A stretch of DNA of 64,000 nucleotides from positions 74,576-138,575 of the forward strand of contig NZ_JBHLVH010000001.1 of the NCBI RefSeq assembly GCF_042433515.1, in the 5' to 3' direction. Positions 7,347 to 16,046 of the stretch are shown here, piece by piece. Each line of letters starts with the position of its first letter. The first letter of the stretch is position 1. The stretch is from Kytococcus schroeteri. Its GTDB lineage: Bacteria; Actinomycetota; Actinomycetes; Actinomycetales; Dermatophilaceae. The notes beneath the pieces were generated by a model. That model was not told the DNA's origin. It worked only from the letters and a program-made list of their open reading frames with translations, and did no database searches. Position numbers and translations under genes: made by a program.

Positions 7347-7838
7347 GTGAACGCACCGCAGTCGGGGACGCCCCTGAAGATCGGCATGTTCCTGTTCGAG
7401 AAGGTCATGACCCAGCGCAGCACCCCGGTGATCCTCACCATCAGCCCGGGGCGCATCGTGCTGGCCTCCGCGGACCGCGTCGTGGCCGACGTCCCCGCCG
7501 ACCAGGTGCGCACGAAGGTCTCCCGGGTCCTGAAGGTGAACGAGCTGCACGGGCCGTGGGGCAAGTGGATGCTCGGCGCGGTCGGGGCCGCCAAGAGCGA
7601 GGACTTCACCGACGCCCAGGCCACGGAGGTCATCGAGGCGCAGAAGGCCGCCCAGCAGGACCCCGCCCTGACGCAGCTCGAGCTCGCCCGGACCGTCTGG
7701 GTCGGCCAGCCCACCGCTGCCGACGGCTCGTGGACGGGCTCGCTCTCCTCGATGGCCAAGGGCGAGACCAAGATGCAGCCCCGCATCGCCCCGATGGTCG
7801 ACGAGGCGCTGCTCGCCGCGGGCGTGCAGCGCGCCTGA
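7347..7838 (+). CDS. Hypothetical protein
   Basis: 163 residues. GTG 7347 has AGGAGG five bases upstream, which supports a real start. The N-terminal part (ILTISPGRIVLASADRVVADVPADQV) looks like a short beta-rich PH-like fold. The middle is helical and charged (SEDFTDAQATEVIEAQKAAQQD). There is no signal peptide and no clear membrane segment. I do not recognise the family. It converges on the ABC-F gene with six bases between the stops. Confidence 0.65.
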   Translation: MNAPQSGTPLKIGMFLFEKVMTQRSTPVILTISPGRIVLASADRVVADVPADQVRTKVSRVLKVNELHGPWGKWMLGAVGAAKSEDFTDAQATEVIEAQKAAQQDPALTQLELARTVWVGQPTAADGSWTGSLSSMAKGETKMQPRIAPMVDEALLAAGVQRA

Positions 7839-7844
7839 GGGGGT

Positions 7845-9556
7845 TCAGCGGCGGCGGCGCACCCGCGTCTCGTCCCAGACGGCCTCGGGGGTCTCCACCA
7901 CCCGCCCCTGCGAGGTGAACACGAGGAAGCGGTCGAAGGTGCGGGCGAACCAGCGGTCGTGGGTCACGGCGACCACGGTGCCCTCGAACGACTCCAGGGC
8001 GTCCTGGAGCGCCTCGGCCGAGTGCAGGTCGAGATTGTCCGTCGGCTCGTCCAGGAGCAGCAGGGTGGCGCCGGAGAGTTCCAGCAGCAGGATGCCGAAG
8101 CGTGCCTGCTGCCCTCCGGAGAGCTGGTCGTAGGTGCGCTCGCCGGCAGCGGCCAGCCCGTAGCGGTCGAGCACCTTGGCGGCCTGCTCGCGGCCCATCC
8201 CGTCGCGGTGGTCGTCGCCGCGGTGCAGGATCTCCAGCAGGGTGCGGCCCATGAGCGCCGGGTGGTCCTGGGTCTGGGCGAACCAGCCGGGGCGCACCCG
8301 GGAGCCCAGCCGGGCCACGCCCCGGTGGTCCACCGGCGGCGGGGCCACGTCGCCCACCGGGCGGTGTTCGGGCTCGGGGTCGGACCCGCCACCGGCCAGC
8401 AGGCGCAGGAAGTGGCTCTTGCCCGACCCGTTGGACCCCAGCACCGCCACGCGCTCGCCGAACCACACCTCCAGGTCGAACGGCTCCATGAGCGTCGCGG
8501 CGCCACCACCCTCGAGCGCCGGCACCCGCAGCTCCAGCCCCTCGGTCACCACGGCGCGCTTGGCCGTGCGCCCACCGCGCAGCCGCATGCGCACGTTCTG
8601 CGTGGCGGCGAGCTTCTCCGGCGGTCCGGCCTCCTCGAACTTCGCCAGGCGCGTCTGTGCCGCGCGGTACCGGGGCGCCATGCCGTCGTTGTACTCGGCC
8701 TTCACCTTGAGCCGCAGCACCAGCGCCTTGAGCTTGGCGTGCTCCTCCTCCCACCGGCGCAGGCGCTCCTCCAGGGCGGCGTTGCGCGCCTCGCGGGCCT
8801 CGTGCCAGCCGCTGAACGACCCGGCGTGCGTCCACGCGCTGGCCCCGGCGGCGTGCGGCTCCAGGGTCACCACGTGGGTGGCCACCTGGCTGAGCAGCTC
8901 GCGGTCGTGGCTGATGAGCAGCACCGACTTGCCGCACCCGGCCAGCCGCTCCTCCAGCCAGCGCTTGCCCGGCACGTCGAGGTAGTTGTCCGGCTCGTCG
9001 AGCAGCAGGATCTCGGCCGGTCCGCGGAGCAGCGCCTCCAGCACGAGCCGCTTCTGCTCACCCCCGGAGAGGGTGGCGGCCGCCCGGTTCTGCGCCCGCT
9101 CGAAGGTCACGCCGAGCGCGGCCTGGGCCACCTCGTCCCACACCTGGGTCTCGTAGTCGTACCCGCCGGCGTCGCCCCAGTCCGCCAGCGCCTGGGCGTA
9201 CGCCATCTGGGCCGGTTCGTCGTCGGTCTCCATGAGGCGCAGCTCGGCGGCGTCCACGGCCTCGGCCGCTGCCCGGATCCGCGGCGGCGCCGAGCGCACC
9301 AGCAGGTCCCGCACGGTCGACTCGTCCCGCACCCGCCCGATGAACTGCGGCATCAGCGCCACGCTGCCCGATGCGGTGACGTTGCCCTCCGCGGCCAGCT
9401 CGCCGGAGATGATGCGCAGCAGCGTCGTCTTGCCCGTGCCGTTGGGCCCCACCAGAGCCACCCGCTGCCGGTCCCCCACCCGGAACGAGACGCCCCCAGC
9501 AGCGGCCGCCCGTCCGGCAGCCAGTACTCGATGTCGTGGACCTCCAGGTGCGGCAT
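7845..9556 (-). CDS. ABC-F family ATPase, with a 5' frameshift
   Basis: If the frame is restored, about 570 residues with two nucleotide-binding domains: GPNGTGKTTLLR, LSGGEQKR and LLLDEPDNYLD; then GSNGSGKSHFLR, LSGGQQAR and LLLDEPTDNLD. A charged linker (KVKAEYNDG region) joins them. There are no membrane segments, as in ribosome-acting ABC-F proteins. The natural start is ATG 9556 (MPHLEVHDIEYW), six bases after TACGGT. After the 20 or so residues following it, the frame breaks at a run of five C (9493-9497), where six would restore LLGGVSFRVG. It is either a true indel or a homopolymer sequencing error. A near-identical piece of this gene lies at 5715-6055. Confidence 0.85.
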
Positions 9557-9655
9557 GCCCGGACCGTACCGGCCACCGGCCGGCCGTCACGACCGCTTTT
9601 CCCGGGCGAAAAGACGGGGGGCCCGCGCCGGGTTGCCGGAACCACGCCGCCGCCC

Positions 9656-9733
9656 CACACGCAGAGATCCGCCTGCGGTTCAGAGGTGCGCCCGGGAACC
9701 CGGACATCTGGGTCGCAGGCGGATCTGTGTGCG
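9656..9733. repeat. 78-bp palindromic repeat, family B copy 1
   Basis: Begins CACACGCAGAGATCCGCCTG and ends CAGGCGGATCTGTGTGCG, so the ends pair as a long imperfect hairpin. The centre holds CCCGGGAACCCGG. A direct-orientation copy lies at 10928-11005. It is ten bases from the stop of the endonuclease gene. Confidence 0.8.
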
Positions 9734-9743
9734 TTCGCGCCCG

Positions 9744-10808
9744 TCAGCCGCGTGCAGGCGCCCCGGCCACGCGGTAGGTGGCCAGCACCGCCTGGTGGTC
9801 GGTGGGCCAGTCGCTGAACAGGGCGCGGTAGTCGTCGGTGCGCTCGGCCACGCGCTGGTTGCGCACGATGGTGCGCCCGGTGCCCACGCGTCCGGCATCG
9901 AGCAGGCGCAGCCCGGCAGTGGGGGAGGCGAACACGTAGTCGATGCGGTCGCGCTCGTCGGCCTCGGGAGCCCAGGTGAGCTGGTCGGTGCCCACGGCCT
10001 CGTTGCTGATGGGCCACGTGGTGCCCGGGTGGGTGACCGGGTTCGGGTACATGGCGCGGTAGGCGTCCACGTAGCCGGCCTCGCGCAGCAGGGCGGTGGA
10101 CTGCCACGGCACCACCAGGCCCTGGTGGTCCTGCGTGGTCGCGGCGGCGCGGGTCCAGTCCAGCAGGGACGGCTCGTTGAAGTCACCGCCGATGAGCACG
10201 GCACGGCGCCGCACCTGCTCGGCCCGCGCGTCGGCGATGACGTCGGCGATCACCTGCGGGCGGCCCGAGGCGGCGTTCACGTCCAGCACGGTCCCGGCAT
10301 CGGTCACGGGCCCGCCGGGCAGCAGGTCCCAGCCGGAGTAGGGGCCGCTGGGCACGCCCGCGCCGTAGCCGCGGGGCAGGTAGGTGGCGTACCAGCGGTA
10401 CTCCAGGTGTGCGGCGTATGCGGCCACCTGTCGGCCGCCGAGGTCGATCACGGCCTTGGTGACGAAGGGCATCACCGCGCTGTCCACGATGGGGAAGCGC
10501 GAGAGCACTCCGGTGTCGGAGCTGGAGGCGTGGTGCCAGCGCTGGCCGCCGGCCGAGAGGGTGGCGGCGAGGTCGGCGGTGGCGTCGCCGGACTCCGAGA
10601 GCAGGACGACGTCGGCCTTGGTGCGGCGGATGGCCTCGGCCACGAGCGCGCGTCCACCGGGCACGGCGGTGCCGCCGAACCAGATGTTCATGGCCAGCAC
10701 CCGCAGGGTGGTCGGCTTGGCGGCGTGTGCCGGGGCGGCCGCGGCGAGGGCTGCGGTGCCACCCATCGCGAGGGCGGCGCGGCGGGAGAGGGCAGGGGTG
10801 CGGGACAC
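9744..10808 (-). CDS. Tat-exported endonuclease/exonuclease/phosphatase-family protein
   Basis: 354 residues. A short Tat-type signal, SRRAALAMGGTAALAAAAPAHA, ends near residue 31, so the protein is exported. The EEP fold follows: LRVLAMNIWFGG, a SESGD metal-site segment, VLIGGDFNEP with the catalytic Asp/Asn, ERDRIDYVF, and the C-terminal SDWPTDHQAVLA with the catalytic His. Family members cut nucleic acids or sugar/lipid phosphates; the substrate here is unknown. GTG 10808 has GGGAG six bases upstream. The gene is bracketed by the two family B repeats. Confidence 0.85.
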   Translation of the reverse strand: MSRTPALSRRAALAMGGTAALAAAAPAHAAKPTTLRVLAMNIWFGGTAVPGGRALVAEAIRRTKADVVLLSESGDATADLAATLSAGGQRWHHASSSDTGVLSRFPIVDSAVMPFVTKAVIDLGGRQVAAYAAHLEYRWYATYLPRGYGAGVPSGPYSGWDLLPGGPVTDAGTVLDVNAASGRPQVIADVIADARAEQVRRRAVLIGGDFNEPSLLDWTRAAATTQDHQGLVVPWQSTALLREAGYVDAYRAMYPNPVTHPGTTWPISNEAVGTDQLTWAPEADERDRIDYVFASPTAGLRLLDAGRVGTGRTIVRNQRVAERTDDYRALFSDWPTDHQAVLATYRVAGAPARG

Positions 10809-10927
10809 GAGGGCTCCCGGGTGAGGGGTGCAGGACGCCGGCACGGTAGGCGGCACGGGAGAACGTGCCGTGAACCCGAGGCAACCGGCCGGTGGCGGCC
10901 CGGGGGTGAGTTCGTGCCTGCCTCGCC

Positions 10928-11005
10928 CACACGCAGAGATCCGCCTGTGGTCCAGAGGTGCGTCCGGAAACCCGGACCTCCGGACCACAGGCGGACCTTT
11001 GTGCG
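10928..11005. repeat. 78-bp palindromic repeat, family B copy 2
   Basis: Same ends and orientation as copy 1 (CACACGCAGAGATCCGCCTG ... GCGGACCTTTGTGCG), with the middle partly changed in a way that keeps pairing: TGTGGTCC on the left, GGACCACA on the right. It lies between the endonuclease gene and ald, 32 bases from the ald stop. Confidence 0.8.
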
Positions 11006-11037
11006 GTGCGAGCTGACCCCCCCGCCGGCGCCCCGCC

Positions 11038-12156
11038 TCAGCCGGCCAGCGCCGCGGCCACGTCCTGGCTCTCGATGCCCAGCGCCTCACCCACCGGCGC
11101 CGAGTACAGCGTCCCGCCGTGCGTGGACAGGCCCTTGGCCAGCGCCTCGTCGGCCCGCAGCGCGTCGCGCCACCCGGCATCGGCCAGACGCAGTGTGTAC
11201 GGCAGGGTCGCGTTGGTGAGCGCCTGCGTGGAGGTCACCGGCACGGCGCCGGGCATGTTGGCCACGCAGTAGAACACCGAGTCGTGCACCTCGAAGGTGG
11301 GGTCGTCGTGCGTGGTGGGGTGGGAGTCCTCGAAGCAGCCGCCCTGGTCGATGGCGATGTCCACCAGCACCGAGCCGGGCTTCATCTGGGCCACGAGGTC
11401 ATTGGTCACCAGCTTGGGCGCCGCCGCACCGGGGATGAGCACCGAGCCGATCACCAGGTCGGCCCGGGTCACGGCCTCCTCGATGGCCAACGCGGAGCTG
11501 GCGATGCCGTGCACCCGGTTGCCGTAGCGCCAGAAGCTCATGCGGAGCTTCTCCAGGTCGATGTCGAGCAGCGTGACGTCGGCGCCCATCCCCATCGCGA
11601 TGTTGGCCGCGTTCTGCCCCGCGGTGCCGGCACCCAGCACGGCCACCTTGGCCCCGGCCACGCCGCCGACGCCGCCCATGAGCACGCCGCGTCCGCCGCG
11701 GGCCTTGAGCAGGGAGGCCGCGCCCACCTGCGGCGCGAGGCAGCCGGCCACCTCGCTCATGGGGTAGAGCAGCGGCAGCGAGCGGTCGGTGCGCTGCACG
11801 GTCTCGTACGCGATGGAGGTGGTGCCCGCCTCGAGCAGCGCCTTCGTGAGCTCCGGCTCGGCGGCCAGGTGCAGGTAGGTGAACAGGGTCAGGCCGTCGC
11901 GCAGGCGGTGGTACTCCTCGGCCACCGGCTCCTTGACCTTGACCACCATCTCGGCCTCGCCCCACACGTCGTCCGCGGACTCCACGATGCGGGCACCCTG
12001 GGCCGCGTACTCCTCGTCGGTGACGGCGCTGCCCAGGCCGGCACCGGCCTGCACCAGCACCTCGTGCCCGCGCTGCGTCAGCTCGCGCACGCCCACCGGG
12101 GTCATCCCCACCCGGAACTCGTTGTTCTTCACCTCTGTCGGCACGCCGATGCGCAT
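11038..12156 (-). CDS. ald: Alanine dehydrogenase
   Basis: 372 residues, normal length. Catalyses NAD-dependent oxidative deamination of L-alanine to pyruvate and ammonium, and the reverse. Visible: MRIGVPTEVKNNEFRVGMTP at the start, the substrate-site KVKEP near residue 74, the LFTYLHLA histidine segment, and the Rossmann motif AVLGAGTAGQNAA. The ATG has AAGGAGG five bases upstream. It is divergent from an alanine/sodium symporter gene across 148 bases, which suggests a joint alanine-use regulon. Confidence 0.97.
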   Translation of the reverse strand: MRIGVPTEVKNNEFRVGMTPVGVRELTQRGHEVLVQAGAGLGSAVTDEEYAAQGARIVESADDVWGEAEMVVKVKEPVAEEYHRLRDGLTLFTYLHLAAEPELTKALLEAGTTSIAYETVQRTDRSLPLLYPMSEVAGCLAPQVGAASLLKARGGRGVLMGGVGGVAGAKVAVLGAGTAGQNAANIAMGMGADVTLLDIDLEKLRMSFWRYGNRVHGIASSALAIEEAVTRADLVIGSVLIPGAAAPKLVTNDLVAQMKPGSVLVDIAIDQGGCFEDSHPTTHDDPTFEVHDSVFYCVANMPGAVPVTSTQALTNATLPYTLRLADAGWRDALRADEALAKGLSTHGGTLYSAPVGEALGIESQDVAAALAG

Positions 12157-12304
12157 GTCGCCTCCTTCGCGGTCACGGGGCCCGGTCGGCTCCCTTTGCC
12201 GAATCGTTGCAGATCCGTTGTCGAACGGTCATCGCACTGGCCCCGGTGGGCGCCTAGCGTTCGGGGAGACCCAGCCCACCCGGCTGTCCTCCGAAAGGTT
12301 CCCC
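12157..12304. promoter_or_regulatory. Shared ald / alanine-symporter control region
   Basis: 148 bases between two divergent alanine genes. It contains CGAATCGTTGC and, nine bases on, the near-palindrome CCGTTGTCGAACGG. TAGCGT near 12254 could be a -10 for the symporter. In other actinomycetes ald is controlled by an Lrp/AsnC-type activator (AldR), so these half-sites are candidate binding positions. That is inference only. Confidence 0.35.
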
Positions 12305-13837
12305 ATGTCCGAAACCCTGACGGCGATCTACGACATCGTCTGGTCCCAGTGGCTGGTGTGGCTCTGCCTCGCCGCCGGCCTCTACTTCTCCGCGCGCCTG
12401 CTCTTCCCGCAGGTGCGCCTCATCGGCCGCATGGTCCACGAGATCCTGCACGGCGAGGAGTCCGCCTCGGGCGTCTCGTCCTTCCAGGCGCTGGCCATCT
12501 CGCTGTCCGGCCGCGTGGGCACCGGAAACATCGCCGGTGTGGCCACCGCCATCGCCATGGGTGGCCCCGGCGCCGTCTTCTGGATGTGGGTGGTGGCCTT
12601 CCTCGGCGCCTCCACCTCGTTCATCGAGTCCACCCTGGGCCAGATCTACAAGGAGCGCGACGACTCCGGCGAGTACCGCGGTGGCCCGGCCTACTACATC
12701 GAGAAGGGCCTGGGGCAGCGCTGGTACGGCATCCTCTTCGCCATCGTCTCGGTGCTGGCCATGGGCCTGTTCATGCCGGGCGTGCAGTCCAACGGCATCG
12801 CCGAGGCCATGAACAGCGCCTGGGGCGTCGACCCGCTGTGGGTGGCCATCATCGTGGTCATCGCGCTGGCCTTCATCGTGGTCGGCGGCATCAAGCGCAT
12901 CGCCACCTTCGCCTCCATGGTCGTGCCGTTCATGGCCGTGGGCTACATCCTGCTGGCCCTCATCGTGCTGGTGGTCAACTTCTCGGAGGTCCCGCACGTC
13001 TTCCAGCTGATCTTCTCCAGCGCCTTCGGCACGGACTCGGCGCTGGGCGGCATCCTCGGTGCCACCATCGCCTGGGGTGTGAAGCGCGGCATCTACTCCA
13101 ACGAGGCCGGTCAGGGCACAGGCCCGCACGCCGCCGCGGCGGCCGAGGTCTCGCACCCGGCCAAGCAGGGTCTGGCTCAGTCCTTCGCGGTCTACATCGA
13201 CACCCTGTTCGTCTGCTCGGCCACCGCGTTCATGATCCTGTCCACGGGCATGTACGAGGTCTTCGACGAGAAGAACGACAAGGCCCTGCTCCTGGAGGGC
13301 CCGGCCGAGGTGCACGGTGCCGAGGCCGGCCCCACCTACACGCAGGCCGCGCTGGACACCGTGTTCCACGGCCTGGGCGGCTCGTTCGTGGCCATCGCGC
13401 TGCTGTTCTTCGCGTTCACCACGATCGTGGCCTACTACTACATGGCCGAGACCAACGTGACCTACCTGTTCCGTCGGTCCAACCCGCTCACGCGTGCGGT
13501 GGCCGTGCGTCTGGTGCAGCTGGCCATCCTGCTGGCCACCGCCTACGGCGCCGTGCAGTCGGCCGCCGACGCGTGGACCCTGGGTGACATCGGCGTGGGC
13601 CTCATGGCGTGGCTCAACATCATCGCCATCCTCATCCTGCAGGGCCCGGCGGTGAAGGCGCTGAAGGACTACCAGCGCCAGCTCAAGGAGGGCCGCGACC
13701 CGCAGTTCGACCCGCGGGAGATCGGCATCACGAACGCCGACTTCTGGGTGGACCGCGTCGAGGGTCGCGTCCGCGACGGCCAGGGCGAGGCGGTCGTGAC
13801 CGGCACCGACGGTGCCCACTCCGCCGGCCTGCGCTGA
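12305..13837 (+). CDS. Alanine/glycine:cation symporter (AGCS family)
   Basis: 510 residues with about 11 hydrophobic segments. AGCS signatures: SGRVGTGNIAGVATAIAMGG near residue 68, the acidic residue in ASTSFIESTLGQIYK, GGPAYYIEKGLG, and the YSNEAGQGTGP motif near residue 263. Members import alanine or glycine with sodium or protons. The ATG follows GAAAGG. Its position opposite ald indicates an alanine uptake role. A strong hairpin follows the stop. The C-terminal tail is cytoplasmic and charged. Confidence 0.95.
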   Translation: MSETLTAIYDIVWSQWLVWLCLAAGLYFSARLLFPQVRLIGRMVHEILHGEESASGVSSFQALAISLSGRVGTGNIAGVATAIAMGGPGAVFWMWVVAFLGASTSFIESTLGQIYKERDDSGEYRGGPAYYIEKGLGQRWYGILFAIVSVLAMGLFMPGVQSNGIAEAMNSAWGVDPLWVAIIVVIALAFIVVGGIKRIATFASMVVPFMAVGYILLALIVLVVNFSEVPHVFQLIFSSAFGTDSALGGILGATIAWGVKRGIYSNEAGQGTGPHAAAAAEVSHPAKQGLAQSFAVYIDTLFVCSATAFMILSTGMYEVFDEKNDKALLLEGPAEVHGAEAGPTYTQAALDTVFHGLGGSFVAIALLFFAFTTIVAYYYMAETNVTYLFRRSNPLTRAVAVRLVQLAILLATAYGAVQSAADAWTLGDIGVGLMAWLNIIAILILQGPAVKALKDYQRQLKEGRDPQFDPREIGITNADFWVDRVEGRVRDGQGEAVVTGTDGAHSAGLR

Positions 13838-13852
13838 GCCGTCCGGCACCAC

Positions 13853-13890
13853 CGACGACGCCCGGTCCCCCAGGGGGCCGGGCGTCGTCG
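13853..13890. terminator. Hairpin terminator between converging genes
   Basis: Perfect arms CGACGACGCCCGG and its complement around a loop that can itself pair (CCCCC/GGGGG). It lies 15 bases after the symporter stop. There is no long T-run, as is usual in high-GC actinomycetes. It may serve both converging genes. Confidence 0.8.
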
Positions 13891-13938
13891 CGTCGAGGGG
13901 GCTGGTCGGGGTGGGCCGGCCGGTCGATGGGGACGGGC

Positions 13939-15222
13939 TCAGTCGGCGCGCGCCGCGGCCACGTCCGGGCGGCGGCGCAGGAAGAGCAGGCCGGCCACGG
14001 TGGCGGCCAGGTAGAACGCGCCGGAGATGCCGAGCACGGCGGTGTAGCCCAGGGAGTCGGCCAGGGCGAGCAGGGCGCCGCCGCCCACGAAGTACACGAC
14101 CATCGCCAGCGAGGCCAGCAGCGTGACGTCGCCGCCGGCGCTGTCGGGGCGCGCGAGGTCCATGCTCACCGTGTAGACCAGCGCGTTGGCCACGGCGTTG
14201 AGCACCACGAACCCGGTGAGCGCGGCCACGGTCCCACCCAGCGGGGCGTGCCCGGCGGCCAGCGGCAGCAGCGGCAGCAGAGAGAGCGCCCCGCCGAGCC
14301 CGGTGAGCAGCAGCACCGAGCGGCGGCCCCAGCGGTCCAGCAGGTGGCCGGCGGCCAGGCCGGCCAGCATCGCCGGGGCGGCCACCACCACCGAGAGCAC
14401 CACGCCCACGCGGCTCAGCGACCACCCGGTATCGACCAGGGCGGGCTGCAGCAGGAAGTACGCCCCGCCGATGCCGATGTGCAGCAGCGGCACGACCACG
14501 AGCCCCCAGAGCACGGCACCGGGCTGGCGGAACACGCCGAGGGCCTGCGAGGCCAGGGGGAGCGGCTGCGGGGGAGCGGTGTGGTGGCCGGAGGTCTCGT
14601 CGAGCCGAGGGAGCCACAGGTAGGGCAGAGCCGCGGCCGCGGCGAGCAGCAGCACCGCCGGCGTCCACCCGAGCTGGTCGTAGACCACCACCACGAGCCC
14701 ACCGCCCACCAGGGTGCCCAGCCACTGCGCGCCCACGACCACGCCGTTCACGCGCCCGCGTCCCTGCGAGGCGAAGAGCCGCGCGGCCAGGGCGTCCACG
14801 GCCACGTCCTGGGTGGCCGAGACCAGCAGGTAGAGGCCCACGACCACGCCCAGGCCGCCCAGGCCGGTGCCGAGGTCGCCGAAGGGCAGCATGGCCAGGA
14901 TGCCCAGCACCACCAGCGGCTGGGTCCACATCACCCAGCGGCGGTAGTGGCCGCCGCGGCCGGGCGGTGCCCAGCGGTCCACGGCCGGCGCCCAGAGGAA
15001 CTTGAGGGCCCAGACCATGCCCAGCTGGGTGATGAGGGCCAGGTCGGTGAGGGTGAGCCCCTGCTGGCGGGCGATGCCGAGCAGTCCCGTGGAGAGGAAG
15101 CCCACCCCCAGGTACTGGGTGACGTACAGGGACGCCACGGCCGGCAGGTGGTGGGGAGCGCCCACCGTGCGGGCGCGTGCCTCGGCGTGGACGGGGATCT
15201 CGTGCAGGGCGGTCTGGCTCAC
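13939..15222 (-). CDS. MFS transporter, RhtX/FptX or AmpG-like
   Basis: 427 residues with about 12 hydrophobic segments. The start (ASLYVTQYLGVGFLSTGLLGIARQQG) and MVWALKFLWAPAVDRW resemble the RhtX/FptX family of siderophore importers and the related AmpG group. SATQDVAVDALAARLF is typical of both. The leaderless start GTG 15222 lies seven bases after TACCCT. That box is covered by a DtxR/IdeR-type iron operator, which favours a siderophore-uptake role. The substrate is not proven. Confidence 0.8.
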   Translation of the reverse strand: MSQTALHEIPVHAEARARTVGAPHHLPAVASLYVTQYLGVGFLSTGLLGIARQQGLTLTDLALITQLGMVWALKFLWAPAVDRWAPPGRGGHYRRWVMWTQPLVVLGILAMLPFGDLGTGLGGLGVVVGLYLLVSATQDVAVDALAARLFASQGRGRVNGVVVGAQWLGTLVGGGLVVVVYDQLGWTPAVLLLAAAAALPYLWLPRLDETSGHHTAPPQPLPLASQALGVFRQPGAVLWGLVVVPLLHIGIGGAYFLLQPALVDTGWSLSRVGVVLSVVVAAPAMLAGLAAGHLLDRWGRRSVLLLTGLGGALSLLPLLPLAAGHAPLGGTVAALTGFVVLNAVANALVYTVSMDLARPDSAGGDVTLLASLAMVVYFVGGGALLALADSLGYTAVLGISGAFYLAATVAGLLFLRRRPDVAAARAD

Positions 15223-15227
15223 AGGGT

Positions 15228-15246
15228 GAAGGGTAGGCGAACCTCA
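15228..15246 (-). promoter_or_regulatory. DtxR/IdeR-type iron box over the MFS promoter
   Basis: The 19-mer GAAGGGTAGGCGAACCTCA matches 14 of 19 positions of the classical DtxR/IdeR consensus (TTAGGTTAGGCTAACCTAA, from memory). On the minus strand it covers the -10 TACCCT of the MFS gene, so a bound repressor would block transcription when iron is plentiful. Confidence 0.65.
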
Positions 15247-15360
15247 CTCGCGGTGTACGCGCCCCGGGGTCCTCCCCGCCCGGGGCGGGTGGTGTGCGGT
15301 GGCGCACAATGAGGGGGCCGCGGAAGCCGATCCGTGGCCACGTGACGAAGGGATCCTGCC

Positions 15361-15996
15361 GTGAGCGAACGCCTCGACGCCGAGGTCGACGACGCCGGCG
15401 TCGTCGTGACCACCCCCCGCTGGGCCACCGACCGCGCACTTGGCTGGCTGCTGACCACCACCGGCCTCGTCGGCTGGGTGGGTGCGGCCGTCCTCGTGCT
15501 GGAGCGGGTGCACCTCTACGAGAACCCGCTGGCCTCCACCTCGTGCGACATCAACCCCCTGGTCAGCTGCGGCAGCGTCATGGCCACCCCGCAGGCCGCG
15601 CTGTTCGGCTTCCCCAACCCGTTGCTGGGCATCGTGGGCTACGCGTTGGTCGTGGCCATCGGCACGGGCCTGCTCGCCGGCGCCCGCTACGCCCGCTGGT
15701 ACTGGGTGGCCACCTGGGTGGGGGTGGCCCTGGCTGGGGTCTTCCTCGTGTGGCTGTGGTCGCAGGCGCTGTTCGACATCGAGAAGCTCTGCATCTACTG
15801 CATGGTCTGCTGGGCGGCCACCATCCCGATGTTCTGGGGCCTCACCGGCGCCCTGGTCTCCCGCGGTCTCCTGCCGGGGTCCGAGGGGGTGCGCCACTTC
15901 TTCCGCGAGTGGACCTGGGTGGTCGTGGTGGTCAACTACGTGGCCGTGATCGCCTCCGTGCTGGCCGTCTTCCTGCCCAAGTTCATGGACCTCTGA
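15361..15996 (+). CDS. Vitamin K epoxide reductase family protein
   Basis: 211 residues. A quinone-linked membrane thiol oxidoreductase that reoxidises a DsbA-like partner during disulfide formation. The periplasmic loop cysteine pair is in STSCDINPLVSCG near residue 62; the active-site CxxC is in KLCIYCMVC near residue 144. Four to five hydrophobic segments surround them. GTG 15361 has AAGGGA about eight bases upstream. No DsbA-like partner is adjacent; a separate gene must supply it. Confidence 0.92.
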   Translation: MSERLDAEVDDAGVVVTTPRWATDRALGWLLTTTGLVGWVGAAVLVLERVHLYENPLASTSCDINPLVSCGSVMATPQAALFGFPNPLLGIVGYALVVAIGTGLLAGARYARWYWVATWVGVALAGVFLVWLWSQALFDIEKLCIYCMVCWAATIPMFWGLTGALVSRGLLPGSEGVRHFFREWTWVVVVVNYVAVIASVLAVFLPKFMDL

Positions 15997-16046
15997 GCAC
16001 CCGCCGGCCCACGCACGAGGGGGGGCGCAGGGCCCCGGAGACGGCG

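Noticed and set aside
7959..11219. A 1,086-codon open frame on the plus strand
   Set aside because: Antisense to the ABC-F, endonuclease and ald genes; the protein is low-complexity Gly/His/Arg/Val with no recognisable domain.
12254..15439. A 1,061-codon minus-strand frame
   Set aside because: It crosses the antisense of the alanine symporter and an off-frame of the MFS gene; composition is that of a shadow.
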